64,000 bases of DNA, from assembly GCA_036823295.1 (NCBI GenBank), contig DAISGD010000003.1, forward strand, positions 1 through 64,000. The letters run 5' to 3'. Every line of letters starts with the position of its first letter. Within the stretch, counting starts at the first letter, position 1. This document shows, piece by piece, positions 7,660 to 17,093 of the stretch. The translations under genes were made by a program, and so were the position numbers. The stretch is from UBA4742 sp002403895 (lineage in GTDB: Bacteria; Actinomycetota; Acidimicrobiia; Acidimicrobiales; Acidimicrobilacustridaceae). The notes under the pieces are model-generated. The model was not told the DNA's origin. It saw only the letters and a list, made by a program, of their open reading frames with translations, and ran no database searches.

Positions 7660-8934
7660 ATGACGGACAGCGATGACGGGGAGAAGCCCGGGATCCTGCA
7701 CGTCGACATGGACGCCTTCTTTGTGTCGGTCGAGTTGATCGACCATCCCGAGCTCCGGGGGCGGCCGGTGATCGTCGGCGGGTCGGGGGATCGGGGGGTG
7801 GTGGCGGCCGCCTCCTACGAGGCCCGCTCCTTCGGCGTCTTTTCCGCCATGCCATCCGCGCGGGCCCGACGGCTGTGCCCTCATGCCGTGTTTCTCCCCG
7901 GCCGCCACGAGCGCTACGGCGAGGTCTCCAAGGCGGTGATGGCCATCTTTCGGTCCATCACGCCGCTGGTCGAGCCCATCTCGCTCGACGAGGCATTCCT
8001 CGACGTGCGGGGCTCGCTTCGAATCCACGGCTCTGCCCCCCAAATCGCCCAGCGCATCCGTGACCGGGTCCTCGATGAGGAGCATCTCACCTGCTCGGTC
8101 GGGATCGCCCCCAACAAGTTCGTGGCCAAACTGGCGTCGGAGGCGGCCAAGCCCGGCGCCTCAGCTCAGGGACCGCGTCCGGGCCTCGGGGTGAAAGTGG
8201 TGGCGTCGGACGAGCTGCTCGAGTTCCTGCACCCCCTCCCGGTGCAGGCCCTATGGGGGGTCGGCCCGGCCACCCTGGAACGCCTCGAACGATTGGGCGT
8301 GGTCACCGTTGGCAACCTGGCCGCCATGTCGCTGTCGGTCGTCACCGGCTCGTTGGGAAATGCCGTCGGTGCCCACCTGCACGCGCTGGCCAACGGCATC
8401 GACGATCGGGCGGTCGAGCCCGACCGGCGCCCCAAATCGATCGGCCACGAGGAGACGTTCGCCCGTGACCACCACCGGCGCGACACGCTCGAGCGCGAGC
8501 TGGTACGCCTCGGTGACTCGGTCGGAAGTCGGTTGCGGATCCACGGACTGGCCGGGCGGACGGTGCAGCTGAAGGTGCGCTTCCGCGATTTCCGCACCAT
8601 CACCCGTTCGAGCACGCTGGGCGCCCCCACCGACTCGAGCGCGGTGGTGATTGCCGAGGCCAAGAGCCTGCTGGCCGGGGTGGACCCGTCCCCCGGGGTG
8701 CGCCTCATCGGGATCAGCGTGAGCGGCCTGACCGATGGCGGCACCCGCCAGCTCAGCCTCGATGACCTGAGCGGCGGGTCCTGGGACGACGCCAACCTGG
8801 CCGTCGATGCCATCCGGGCCCGATTCGGCTCCACCGCCATCGGCCCGGCCACGCTGACCGGCCCGGGCGGGCTCCGCCTTCGGCGCCCGGGGGAACAGCC
8901 CTGGGGCCCAGACGACGATCCGTCCGCCACGTGA
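7660..8934 (+). CDS. dinB: DNA polymerase IV (Y-family, DinB)
   Basis: A 424-residue Y-family translesion polymerase. The palm motifs are HVDMDAFFVSVE and SLDEAFLDV, giving the three catalytic acidic residues. SVGIAPNKFVAKLASE, a helix-hairpin-helix segment (LWGVGPATLERLERLG) and the little-finger domain follow. A C-terminal QLSLDD stretch resembles a beta-clamp binding motif. It would bypass lesions with low fidelity. The ATG start is 8 bases after the NUDIX stop. Its presence upstream of the dcw region with DUF3040 and a transglutaminase operon is a gene order seen in other actinobacteria. Confidence 0.93.
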   Translation: MTDSDDGEKPGILHVDMDAFFVSVELIDHPELRGRPVIVGGSGDRGVVAAASYEARSFGVFSAMPSARARRLCPHAVFLPGRHERYGEVSKAVMAIFRSITPLVEPISLDEAFLDVRGSLRIHGSAPQIAQRIRDRVLDEEHLTCSVGIAPNKFVAKLASEAAKPGASAQGPRPGLGVKVVASDELLEFLHPLPVQALWGVGPATLERLERLGVVTVGNLAAMSLSVVTGSLGNAVGAHLHALANGIDDRAVEPDRRPKSIGHEETFARDHHRRDTLERELVRLGDSVGSRLRIHGLAGRTVQLKVRFRDFRTITRSSTLGAPTDSSAVVIAEAKSLLAGVDPSPGVRLIGISVSGLTDGGTRQLSLDDLSGGSWDDANLAVDAIRARFGSTAIGPATLTGPGGLRLRRPGEQPWGPDDDPSAT

Positions 8935-9112
8935 CGGGTGCGCCCGGTCACTGACCGAAAAACTCCACCGGTTGCTCCGCGCGCGTTGTTGCCCGGGGCT
9001 TGCTGTGGAAAGATGAAAGCGGAAATTCCCTCAACAGTCGGCTCGGCGAGGCGACGATCGGGGGGGACGACCGATCAGCACCGGCAACCAACCGGCAAGA
9101 AGGGGTGGAAAG

Positions 9113-9487
9113 GTGCCGCTTTCCGAGGACGAGCAACGGATCCTCAGCGAGATCGAGGCGAAGCTCTACGAGAGCGACCCCGCGCTGGCGCGCGACATCG
9201 CCGACACCACCATCTACACCCATGCGTACCGCAACCTGAAGTGGGGGCTGCTGGGGTTCGTGGCCGGGCTGGTCATGCTGATCCTCACGCTGTCGGTGAC
9301 CTTCTACCTGTCCTGCATGGGGTTCGGCATCATGTTGCTCTCGGCTCTGACCATCGAGCGCAATGCCCGGCGGATGGGCAAGGCCGGGCTCGAGCAGATC
9401 ACCCAGTCGATGCGGGCCGCCGGCTTGCGCGACTACTTCGGCAGCACCAGCACCCGCATGCGGGACCGTTTCAAGCGCGACGAGTAG
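9113..9487 (+). CDS. DUF3040 family small membrane protein
   Basis: A 124-residue protein starting at GTG 9113 after a purine-rich stretch. It opens with PLSEDEQRILSEIEAKLY, the hallmark start of the DUF3040 family, continues with a short acidic region, and has two adjacent hydrophobic helices (LLGFVAGLVMLILT and CMGFGIMLLSA). The C-terminus is charged. The function of the family is unknown; it is usual near dinB and mraZ in actinobacteria. It converges with the transglutaminase gene. Confidence 0.85.
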   Translation: MPLSEDEQRILSEIEAKLYESDPALARDIADTTIYTHAYRNLKWGLLGFVAGLVMLILTLSVTFYLSCMGFGIMLLSALTIERNARRMGKAGLEQITQSMRAAGLRDYFGSTSTRMRDRFKRDE

Positions 9488-9579
9488 CCGGCGCCACGAC
9501 GAAGCCGAGGAAGTCCGCCGAGCCGAGCCTGGACCGCCTCTGATCCGACGCGCCCGCTCGTCTTTGCGGCGTTCGGTGC

Positions 9580-11982
9580 TCAGGAGCGGCGACTGGTCGT
9601 GCGCTGGCGGCGATGCGCCGGGGAGCGCGGACGCCAGATCCGCCGGATGTCCAGCCACGCCAGCACCCGCCGGGCGAGCGGGACGTCGTGAGCCACGGCG
9701 CCGTGCACCGAGGTTCGGATGTGCTCGGCTTCCTCGGCGGAGCGATCATCCACGAGGTCGGACCCGAACACGGCGGCATCGTTGGCGGCCGCCAGGGTGG
9801 TGATGCCCGCCTCTTGGTCGGGCAGACGCTGACCGGCGCGGCCGGCGAACTCGCGGCTGGTCTCGTCCGGCTTCCTGACGGTGCCGGCCAGGGCCACCGC
9901 TTCGGTCGACTCGAGCCAGGCCACCTTGATCCGAGCGGCGGGATCGCCTGCCGCGGCCCGACGACGATGGCGACGTCGACGAGCCAGCACGCTGGGGACG
10001 GCCACCAGATAGCTGAGGGCCAGCGCGGTCAGCACGAGCCCCAGCACCGCCAGTCGCCCGGGCCACGGTGAGGACTTCTTGGCCGCGCTGCCACTGCCAC
10101 CAGTGCCCAGGGCCCCGAACTGGCGGGCCAGCGCGTCGAGATCGACGTTGCCGGCGTTGGGGGCGGTGGACGTGGTGGCGTTGGGGGCCGCGGCGATGGT
10201 GGGGCGGGAGTCGGGAGTGGCCTGCTGCTCGGCCACATTGGTGTAGGACTGGGCGTTGGGGGCGCCCCGGCCCGGCGTGGGCTCGAACGGGACCCAGCCG
10301 TACTGGCCCAACCAGACCTCGGGCCAGGCGTGAGCATGCTCGCCCTTGACCACGTAGCGCTCCGGGTTGCGCGGATCCTGGATCCCGGGGGTGAACCCTA
10401 CCGCCACCCGCGCCGCCAGCCCGGCGGCGCGGGCCATGGCGGCGAACGTCCCGGCGAATTGCTCGCAGTAGCCCCGACGCACCTTCAAGAAGTCGACGAT
10501 GGCATCGTCGCCGTGACCTTGGGGGACGTTCTGGTCGTAGACGAACCCGCCCGTGTCACGGAAGAACGACTGCAAGGCGAGGGCCTTCTCGTAGGCCGTG
10601 GTCTTTCCCTCGGTGATCTGGGTGGCCAGCAAGCGGACGTCGCCGCTGAGGGTTCCAGGCAGGGCCGTGTCCTGGCGGGCGACGGAGTCGGGCAGGGTCG
10701 TGGTCGCCGAACGCAACTGGTCGGGGGTGAACGTGGGGAGCACCGATCGCACCGTGTAGGTCTGCCCGTCGGAGGTAGGCACGTTGGTGTCGACGATGAG
10801 CGTGGAGGAGTCCTTCTGGTAACGGACGCTCGTGTCGGGGGCGTCGATGGAGACCGGCTCGAACGCGGCGGGCAGCCAAAGGGCGGACAGGGCCGAGATG
10901 CGGAAGGTCTGTTCCACCTCACCGGGCAGACCCGGATCGGCGATGCCGGCGGGCAGGGGGTTGGGCAGGCGCCCATCGACGCTCGTGTAGCGGCCGCTCG
11001 ACTTCCAGATGGCACCGTCGAACGTATCCAGCGACGTCAGGCGCCAGTACGAACGTGCGGAACTCGTCACGATGAACAGCTCGCTGTTGCTCTGGTCCAC
11101 CAAGCGGCTGCGGATGTCGACAAGGGGGCTGATGGTGATCCGCGAGCTCGGACCCGATCCCTTGCCGTGCCAGTTCAGGAGACCGTTCCCACCGGCGCCG
11201 GGCAGGTGGGTGCCCACCAGCGTTCCCACCAACACGGCGCCCACCGCCAACAGCGCGCCCGTGCGCAACAGCCACGTGGATCCGCGGTCCACCTGGTCGC
11301 CGAGCCAGCTGGTGGATCGCTCGCGGTCGGCCACCCGGTGGCGGACGACGAAGAGCATGGCTGTGAGCGCGTACAGCGCGCTGGGGAGTACCTGACCGCG
11401 GCTGGACCCGACCAACGAGGTGAACACCAGCAGGGTCATGGTCGGCACCAGCGCCTCGATCGGCGCCCACAGCCGGAAGGCCGCCCAATCCGCCAGGAAC
11501 ACCGCGAAGAACACCCCGAAGCACGCCGCCAGCAGGAATCCGGGCTGTGGCGGGGTCGGGGCCACCACCTCATGGAACGCCGACCACGACGTGTCGAGGG
11601 CCAGGCGGGCGGCGGAGACGGTGTCGGGGGTGGGGATGAGCAGCCGGGTGGTGTTGAGGAAGAAGAGCCAGCTGGTCAGCAGGGCGAACCCGAACACGGA
11701 GAGCACCGCGGTGATCCACAGGCTCAGCCCTTTGCGGCGGGCCAGGACCAGCGCCAGGTGGGTCACCAGGGCGGTGGCGGCCAGCGGCCCGAGGAAGTCC
11801 CAGCCGGTGAAGATGCGGGTGAACCCGAAGACCACGCTCACCGTCACCAGCGTCAGCCACCGCTCGGCAGTCGGCTGGTGGGTCGGGGTGGCGTCGATGC
11901 GTCGTGCCTCGGGGCGGGACGGGCCGGGGACGTCGCCGCTCGGCCTGGGCGGGTTGCGGGACGGGGTCGCGGTAGCGGTCAT
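9580..11982 (-). CDS. Membrane transglutaminase-like protease-fold protein
   Basis: An 800-residue membrane protein. About six transmembrane helices occupy the first 270 residues, then an extracytoplasmic region with the transglutaminase-like core: catalytic Cys506 in RRGYCEQFAG, followed by the His motif HAHAWPEVW and a Phe-Glu-Pro-Thr-Pro segment. A Thr/Ala-rich linker, another membrane helix (LAVLGLVLTALALSYLVAV) and a cytoplasmic tail with a DUF4129-like stretch complete it. ATG 11982 overlaps the DUF58 stop as ATGA. The MoxR-DUF58-transglutaminase trio is a widespread operon; the transglutaminase fold may cleave or cross-link a surface peptide, but its substrate is unknown. Confidence 0.88.
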   Translation of the reverse strand: MTATATPSRNPPRPSGDVPGPSRPEARRIDATPTHQPTAERWLTLVTVSVVFGFTRIFTGWDFLGPLAATALVTHLALVLARRKGLSLWITAVLSVFGFALLTSWLFFLNTTRLLIPTPDTVSAARLALDTSWSAFHEVVAPTPPQPGFLLAACFGVFFAVFLADWAAFRLWAPIEALVPTMTLLVFTSLVGSSRGQVLPSALYALTAMLFVVRHRVADRERSTSWLGDQVDRGSTWLLRTGALLAVGAVLVGTLVGTHLPGAGGNGLLNWHGKGSGPSSRITISPLVDIRSRLVDQSNSELFIVTSSARSYWRLTSLDTFDGAIWKSSGRYTSVDGRLPNPLPAGIADPGLPGEVEQTFRISALSALWLPAAFEPVSIDAPDTSVRYQKDSSTLIVDTNVPTSDGQTYTVRSVLPTFTPDQLRSATTTLPDSVARQDTALPGTLSGDVRLLATQITEGKTTAYEKALALQSFFRDTGGFVYDQNVPQGHGDDAIVDFLKVRRGYCEQFAGTFAAMARAAGLAARVAVGFTPGIQDPRNPERYVVKGEHAHAWPEVWLGQYGWVPFEPTPGRGAPNAQSYTNVAEQQATPDSRPTIAAAPNATTSTAPNAGNVDLDALARQFGALGTGGSGSAAKKSSPWPGRLAVLGLVLTALALSYLVAVPSVLARRRRHRRRAAAGDPAARIKVAWLESTEAVALAGTVRKPDETSREFAGRAGQRLPDQEAGITTLAAANDAAVFGSDLVDDRSAEEAEHIRTSVHGAVAHDVPLARRVLAWLDIRRIWRPRSPAHRRQRTTSRRS

Positions 11983-13292
11983 GGCCGTCCCGCCGCTCCG
12001 GGTCCCGACCGCCCGGTGCGAGCCCAGGAGTCCCAGTCCGAGCGGCCGTCCGCCTCGGCTTGGGCGGTGGCCTGGGCGGCGGCGGTGGTCGGGGCACTCC
12101 ACGACGGCGCCGCCTTGCGGGCCGGACCGGTGAGCTGGGTCCAGGCCGTCACGAACGGTGTGGCCGCGGTGATACGCACCACCCCCGCCCGGGGTGCGTC
12201 GATGGTCTCCGATGCCGGGGCGCCATCCCACGACGAGTGGTCGAACTGGACGATGGTGAGCGAGCCGAAGCGACGACGGAGACGGCTGAGCAATTCCAGG
12301 TCCTGGGTGGGCGCCTCGGCCACGACCACGATGAGGGCGCCGCCGGCCGCTGAGCGGGCGAGCCGGTCCAGCACCCGGCGGAATCCGGCATCGTTGGCTG
12401 CCTCAACGCTGGCCAGGTGCTCCATGATGGCCTCGATGTGGGCGTGACCGGCAGCGAAGCCCGAATCGGCGCCGTCGGTCGACACCAGGCGGATGAGGTC
12501 CTGGCGGTGGGCGCCGGCGGACACGATGCTGGCCGCAGCCGAGATCACCAACTCGAGAGACTCACGGGTGTTGGTGGACGACCGCACGTCCACCAGCACG
12601 GTGGCCCGGCCCTGCCAGGGCAGCTCGTCCTGGCGGACCATGAGCTCGTCGTGACGGGCGGTGGACAGCCAATGCACCCGGCGGAGGTCATCGCCTACCA
12701 CATAGTCGCGCAGCGCGTAGAAGTCCTCGCCGCCCCGCCCCAGGGAGTTCGGATGCTCCGCGCCGGCGAGGGGGTCATTGCCGGTGGTGAGGCGCAGGGG
12801 AGCCAACTCGTCGATATGGGGGAACACGGTCAGTTCGGATGACCCCGACGCGGTCATGGCCACCCGGGCCAACCCGAACGGGTCGGTCAGCTCGATGTCA
12901 AGCGGGCCGATGGTGAGGATGCCGCGACGCTCGGTGGGCAGCCGGTAGGCGGCACGGGCCGACGCGCCGGGAGCCAGCGGGCCCACCAGGAGGCGGGCGC
13001 CCCGGGTGCCCGACACCCCGTCACGCAGCGTCAGCAGCGGCGAGCGACGGGTGCCGCCGTTCTCCACCCGCACCTCGACCCGGCTCGGGCTCCCGGCGTG
13101 GACCCGGGGCGGGTGCAGCTCGCGCGACACATCGATGCGGAGACGGGTCAACCCCACCGTCAGGCGGGCACCGATCACCAGGGCCCCGAGCGTGGCCGCC
13201 AGGACATAGAGTTCGACACTGCCGAAAACGCGGGCGGCCACCACCAAGGCAACCGCGGCCATGGTGGCCAGGCGGCCTTCGCGGGTCAGCAC
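11979..13292 (-). CDS. DUF58 domain protein (MoxR partner)
   Basis: A 437-residue protein. Two N-terminal membrane helices are followed by a beta-rich region and the DUF58 signature GGEDFYALRDYVVGDD with RRVHWLSTARHDELMV, then a von Willebrand-like fold (VLVDVRSS with a possible metal-site start). It starts 3 bases after the MoxR stop and overlaps the next gene by 4 bases, so the three are translated together. DUF58 proteins are thought to be partners or clients of MoxR AAA+ ATPases. The molecular function is not established. Confidence 0.88.
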   Translation of the reverse strand: MLTREGRLATMAAVALVVAARVFGSVELYVLAATLGALVIGARLTVGLTRLRIDVSRELHPPRVHAGSPSRVEVRVENGGTRRSPLLTLRDGVSGTRGARLLVGPLAPGASARAAYRLPTERRGILTIGPLDIELTDPFGLARVAMTASGSSELTVFPHIDELAPLRLTTGNDPLAGAEHPNSLGRGGEDFYALRDYVVGDDLRRVHWLSTARHDELMVRQDELPWQGRATVLVDVRSSTNTRESLELVISAAASIVSAGAHRQDLIRLVSTDGADSGFAAGHAHIEAIMEHLASVEAANDAGFRRVLDRLARSAAGGALIVVVAEAPTQDLELLSRLRRRFGSLTIVQFDHSSWDGAPASETIDAPRAGVVRITAATPFVTAWTQLTGPARKAAPSWSAPTTAAAQATAQAEADGRSDWDSWARTGRSGPGAAGRP

Positions 13293-13295
13293 CGA

Positions 13296-14270
13296 TCAGT
13301 CCGGCGCGCCGGTGGGTACCGGGACGGAGCGGAGGATCTCCTCCAGCACCTCGGTGGATGAGATTCCCTGGAGTTGGGCTTCCGCCGTCACCAGAAGGCG
13401 GTGGCCGAGCACGGGGCGGGCCAGCGCCTTGAGATCGTCGGGGATGACGTAGGTCCTCCCGGCGGTAGCCGAGCGGGCCCGGGCCACGCGCATGAGGCTG
13501 AGTGTCGCCCGGGGCGACATGCCCAGGGCCATCTGGGGGTGGCGACGGGTGGCCTCGGCCAGGTCCACCAGGTACCCCTTCAGACTGGGGGCGACGTGAA
13601 CGGCTCGGGCCGTGGCGATCAGCGCCTCGACCTCGGCGGAGGTGGCCACCGAGTCGATGTCGCCCAGCGTGGTGTGGTCGCCGTGGGCGTCGAGTACGTC
13701 GATCTCGGCGTCGCGGGAGGGATAGCCGACCGACACGCGCATCAAGAACCGGTCGAGCTGGCTCTCGGGCAGCGGGTAGGTGCCCTCGTGTTCGATCGGG
13801 TTCTGCGTGGCGATGACCATGAACGGCGGACCGAGCGGATAGGTGACGTTGTCCACGGTGACCTGACCCTCGGCCATGGCCTCGAGCAGCGAGGACTGGG
13901 TCTTGGGGGAGGCGCGGTTGATCTCGTCACCGAGCACCACCGAGGCGAACACGGGCCCGGGCCGGAACTCGAAGCGGCCGTCGCTGCGGTTCCAGACCGT
14001 GACGCCCACGACGTCGGACGGTAGGAGGTCCGGGGTGAACTGGATGCGCCCGAACGAGCAGTCGATCGAGCGGGCCAACGCCTTGGCCATGGACGTCTTG
14101 CCCACGCCAGGGACATCCTCGATGAGTAGATGGCCTTCGGACACGAGGCACAGCATCACCAACTCGATGACTTCGGGCTTGCCCTGGATCACCCGGCCGA
14201 TGTTGGCCGAGATGGCGCCGAACACGTCGGCGAAGGCGGCGTGGTGATCCAGGGATTCCTGCGTCGCCAA
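13296..14270 (-). CDS. MoxR-family AAA+ ATPase
   Basis: A 324-residue ATPase of the MoxR branch. Walker A is EDVPGVGKTSMA, Walker B VVLGDEINRASPKTQ, with sensor-1 ATQNPIEHEGTYPLPESQLDRF and the C-terminal lid. The start is TTG 14270: AGAGGAG lies 8 nt upstream and the protein family begins here. The next three genes form its operon. MoxR proteins act as chaperone-like ATPases that mature partner proteins, often with DUF58/vWA partners as encoded next door. Divergent from the ROK kinase gene. Confidence 0.9.
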   Translation of the reverse strand: MATQESLDHHAAFADVFGAISANIGRVIQGKPEVIELVMLCLVSEGHLLIEDVPGVGKTSMAKALARSIDCSFGRIQFTPDLLPSDVVGVTVWNRSDGRFEFRPGPVFASVVLGDEINRASPKTQSSLLEAMAEGQVTVDNVTYPLGPPFMVIATQNPIEHEGTYPLPESQLDRFLMRVSVGYPSRDAEIDVLDAHGDHTTLGDIDSVATSAEVEALIATARAVHVAPSLKGYLVDLAEATRRHPQMALGMSPRATLSLMRVARARSATAGRTYVIPDDLKALARPVLGHRLLVTAEAQLQGISSTEVLEEILRSVPVPTGAPD

Positions 14271-14430
14271 GGAACGGCTCCTCTGATCGGGTTGGGGTGA
14301 TCGGGTCGGGTGTCGACCGCTGGTTGGCCTCTGGAGAGCGGGGGATCGACAGGTCTCCGTCGGCCCGAATGGTGGCCAGGATAGGCCCAGTGGGACCACG
14401 CCACCCGCTCGGGGTGCACGCCGGCCGGGA

Positions 14431-14436
14431 TAGCTT
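14431..14436 (+). promoter_or_regulatory. -10 box of a probable leaderless promoter
   Basis: TAGCTT ends 7 nt before ATG 14444 of the ROK kinase gene. Supports the ATG 14444 start. Confidence 0.4.
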
Positions 14437-14443
14437 CGCGCCC

Positions 14444-15418
14444 ATGACGACCGCCACCACCTCGAGCGCGGACCCCGGGGCTGCCGGTTCCGGTCCGGCC
14501 CTGGCCATCGACATCGGGGGAACCAAGCTGGCGGCGGGGATCGTGGACGCCGACGGCACCGTGTTCGGTCATCGCCAGGTCCCCACCCAGCAGGCCGGCC
14601 GAGACGCGGATCAGCTGTTCGCCACCCTGGTCCAGCTCGTCGACCAGGTTCAGGCCACCTGGGTGGGGTTGAGACCTGGGGGCGGGCCGCTCCCGGTGGT
14701 GTGCGGGGTGGGCAGCGGCGGCCCCATGGAGCCAGGAGGCGAGGCGATCTCCCCGCTCAACATCCCCTCCTGGCGTGGTTTCCCCCTGCGGGCTCGGCTA
14801 CGCGAGGCCACCGGGCTGCCCACCTACGTGGACAACGACGCCAAGGCCCTCACTCTGGCCGAGGGGTGGCGGGGGGCGGCGATCGGAGCTCGGGACTACC
14901 TGGGCATGGTCGTGTCCACCGGCGTGGGTGGGGGCATCGTGCTCGACGGCCGGTTGCTCGACGGGGAGCGTGGCAACGCCGGTCACATCGGCCACATCAC
15001 GGTGGAGCCCGACGGTCGCCGGTGCCGGTGTGGCAGCTACGGCTGCCTCGAGGCGGAGGCATCGGGGACGGCCATCGCCGCCATCACCGGCCGTCCTCCG
15101 GCCGAGGCCGATGCCGCGGTCATCGCACGGACCGGCACGCTGGTGGGTCGGGCGGTGGCCACGGTGGCCACGCTCCTGGACCTGCGCCTCGCCGTCGTGG
15201 CCGGGTCGGTGGCTTTGGGCTACGGCGACGCGTTCTTCGCCGCCGCCCAACGGGAGATCGACGCCCGCGCTCGGTTGCCCTACGCCGCCGGCTGCGTGAT
15301 CCGCCCCGCCGGGCTCGGTAGCGACGCCCCCCTGGTGGGCGCGGCCGCCGTCGGGTTCCGCGGCGTCGGCCTCACCCTTCAGAACGAGGAGGGGGGCGGC
15401 GGGGAGCGCGGGGAGTAG
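14444..15418 (+). CDS. ROK-family sugar kinase (glucokinase-like)
   Basis: A 324-residue ROK kinase. The ATP-binding DIGGTKLAAGIVD motif is near residue 25, the sugar-site region has VDNDAKALTLAEGWRG, and the ROK zinc signature GHITVEPDGRRCRCGSYGC with CLE is complete. ROK kinases phosphorylate glucose, mannose, N-acetylglucosamine or similar sugars; actinobacterial enzymes of this type are usually ATP or polyphosphate glucokinases. No HTH domain, so it is not a ROK repressor. It lies 11 bases before the acyl-CoA dehydrogenase gene. Confidence 0.88.
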   Translation: MTTATTSSADPGAAGSGPALAIDIGGTKLAAGIVDADGTVFGHRQVPTQQAGRDADQLFATLVQLVDQVQATWVGLRPGGGPLPVVCGVGSGGPMEPGGEAISPLNIPSWRGFPLRARLREATGLPTYVDNDAKALTLAEGWRGAAIGARDYLGMVVSTGVGGGIVLDGRLLDGERGNAGHIGHITVEPDGRRCRCGSYGCLEAEASGTAIAAITGRPPAEADAAVIARTGTLVGRAVATVATLLDLRLAVVAGSVALGYGDAFFAAAQREIDARARLPYAAGCVIRPAGLGSDAPLVGAAAVGFRGVGLTLQNEEGGGGERGE

Positions 15419-15421
15419 CCT
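15416..15421 (+). promoter_or_regulatory. -10 box of a probable leaderless promoter
   Basis: TAGCCT, overlapping the stop codon of the ROK gene, ends 8 nt before ATG 15430 of the acyl-CoA dehydrogenase gene, which may therefore have its own transcript. Confidence 0.45.
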
Positions 15422-15429
15422 CGGGGGGC

Positions 15430-16686
15430 ATGGACCCCACCTACTCGGCCGAGGCCGAGGCTTACCGCGAGAAGATCCAGGCCTTCCTGGCTGAGCACCT
15501 GCCTGCGGGCTGGAAGGGCATCGGGGCACTCCCCCGAGACGAAGCCGAGCGTTTCGCCGCGGAGTGGCGGGTCACACTCCACGCCAACGGCCTGCTGGCG
15601 GCGTCGTGGCCCAAGGAGTACGGCGGCGGCGGACTCACCGAGCTCGAGCAGGTGATCCTGGTCGAGGAGTTCTACCGGGCCGGCGTCCCCGCCGGAACCG
15701 GCAATGACGTGTTCGGCATCCAGATGGTGGGCAACACCATCCTGCAATGGGGAACTGACGAGCAGAAGGCCCACTTCCTGCCTCGCATCCTCTCCGGTGA
15801 GGACCTCTGGTGCCAGGGCTATTCCGAGCCCAACGCGGGTTCGGACCTGGGCAACCTGGGCTGTCGGGGCGAGCTCGACGGGGACGAGTGGGTGATCAAC
15901 GGTCAGAAGATCTGGACGTCGGCCGGGCACCTGGCCGACTGGATCTTCGTGCTGGCCCGCACCGATCCCGACGTCGGCAAACACAAGGGGATCAGCTTCC
16001 TGCTGGTGCCGATGGACCAGCCGGGCGTCGAGGTCCGGCCCATCAAGATGATCACCGGTGACTCGGAGTTCAACGAGGTGTTCTTCACCGACGCCCGCTG
16101 CCCGAAGGCCAACGTGGTGGGTGGGGTGAACAACGGTTGGGGGGTGGCCATGACCCTTCTCGGCTACGAGCGGGGCGAAGCGGCGGCCACCTTCCCCATC
16201 ATGTTCCGCACCGAGCTGGACCGGCTGCTGGTGTTGGCTGAGCAGGAGGGACGCGCCGCCGACCCCGTCATTCGCCAGCGGCTCGCCTGGTGTTACTCGA
16301 AGGTGGAGATCATGCGCTTCCTCGGCATGCGCACGCTCACCAAGTACCTCCAGGGGGGCCATCCGGGGCCGGACGCCTCCACGTTCAAGCTCTACTGGAG
16401 TGAGTACCACCGGGTGGTCACCGAGCTGGCCGTCGACATCTTGGGAGCCGACGCCATGGTTCCGTCGGGTCGGTGGCCGACGAGTGCCTTCCAGGCCGAC
16501 GATGCCGGCGCCCCCAACGACAGTGCGTCGTGGGTGGGGACGTTCATGGTGGCCCGGGCCGGCACGATCTACGCCGGAACATCCCAGGTCCAGCGCAACA
16601 TCATCGGAGAGATGGTGCTGGGGCTGCCCAAGGAGCCCGGCGCACCCCGCGGTACCTGGCGGGAACTGCAGCAACACAAAGCGTGA
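15430..16686 (+). CDS. Acyl-CoA dehydrogenase family flavoprotein
   Basis: A 418-residue acyl-CoA dehydrogenase. It has the FAD/substrate motif GYSEPNAGSDL near residue 135, the WINGQKIWTSAG-type strand (WVINGQKIWTS) and the C-terminal GTSQVQRNIIGEMVLGLP signature. These enzymes introduce a double bond into acyl-CoA thioesters and feed electrons to ETF. Chain specificity (fatty acid, steroid side chain, branched) cannot be assigned. The stop overlaps the start of the next small gene as GTGA. Confidence 0.92.
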   Translation: MDPTYSAEAEAYREKIQAFLAEHLPAGWKGIGALPRDEAERFAAEWRVTLHANGLLAASWPKEYGGGGLTELEQVILVEEFYRAGVPAGTGNDVFGIQMVGNTILQWGTDEQKAHFLPRILSGEDLWCQGYSEPNAGSDLGNLGCRGELDGDEWVINGQKIWTSAGHLADWIFVLARTDPDVGKHKGISFLLVPMDQPGVEVRPIKMITGDSEFNEVFFTDARCPKANVVGGVNNGWGVAMTLLGYERGEAAATFPIMFRTELDRLLVLAEQEGRAADPVIRQRLAWCYSKVEIMRFLGMRTLTKYLQGGHPGPDASTFKLYWSEYHRVVTELAVDILGADAMVPSGRWPTSAFQADDAGAPNDSASWVGTFMVARAGTIYAGTSQVQRNIIGEMVLGLPKEPGAPRGTWRELQQHKA

Positions 16687-16994
16687 GCGCGGAAGACCGG
16701 GTGGGTCCCCCACGGCAAGCGGGCAGGAGGCTGGCCGTCAGCCCCCGGTGGATGGTGGCGCCGGCTGCGGCGGTGATCGTGCGCCCGGCGCTGTGGGCCA
16801 CCGCGCTGCGCCAGGTGCGGCTGCTGGCGGCACCGGGATGGTGGCGCCGGTCGCCCTATCTCCCGCTCCCTGATCGGGGATATCTGAGGTTCCGGCTCCA
16901 GACCGCCTACGGTGATCCCGACCGATATCCGGAACCGGCCGACATCGTCACCTACCTCCACTGGTGCAAGGCCTGGCCCCACGTAACCCGCTGA
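16683..16994 (+). CDS. Small conserved-looking protein of unknown function
   Basis: A 103-residue protein starting at GTG 16683, overlapping the acyl-CoA dehydrogenase stop by 4 bases, so translation is coupled. The N-terminal part is basic with a hydrophobic stretch (MVAPAAAVIVRPALWATAL). The C-terminal 40 residues (from YLRFRLQTAYGD to VTYLHWCKAWP) look like a compact conserved motif, Tyr/Trp-rich. No function is recognised. Coupling suggests it accompanies the dehydrogenase. Confidence 0.65.
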   Translation: MSAEDRVGPPRQAGRRLAVSPRWMVAPAAAVIVRPALWATALRQVRLLAAPGWWRRSPYLPLPDRGYLRFRLQTAYGDPDRYPEPADIVTYLHWCKAWPHVTR

Positions 16995-17080
16995 CGTCGT
17001 CCATCCCGCAACCCCCGAACCGGCATAGGCAACGGTCACCAGGGCGACCGAACGCGACGTCGGTCCGAGGGGTGGCTTGC

Positions 17081-17086
17081 TAACCT
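17081..17086 (+). promoter_or_regulatory. -10 box of a probable leaderless promoter
   Basis: TAACCT ends 7 nt before ATG 17094 of the HNH gene. Supports a transcript that begins at the HNH start codon and continues through menC-like and lipoate-ligase-like genes. Confidence 0.5.
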
Positions 17087-17093
17087 CCTGCGA

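Noticed and set aside
10330..12447. 705-residue plus-strand open frame opposite the transglutaminase/DUF58 genes
   Set aside because: Overlaps two well-supported genes on the other strand; Gly/Arg/Gln-rich translation with no domain.
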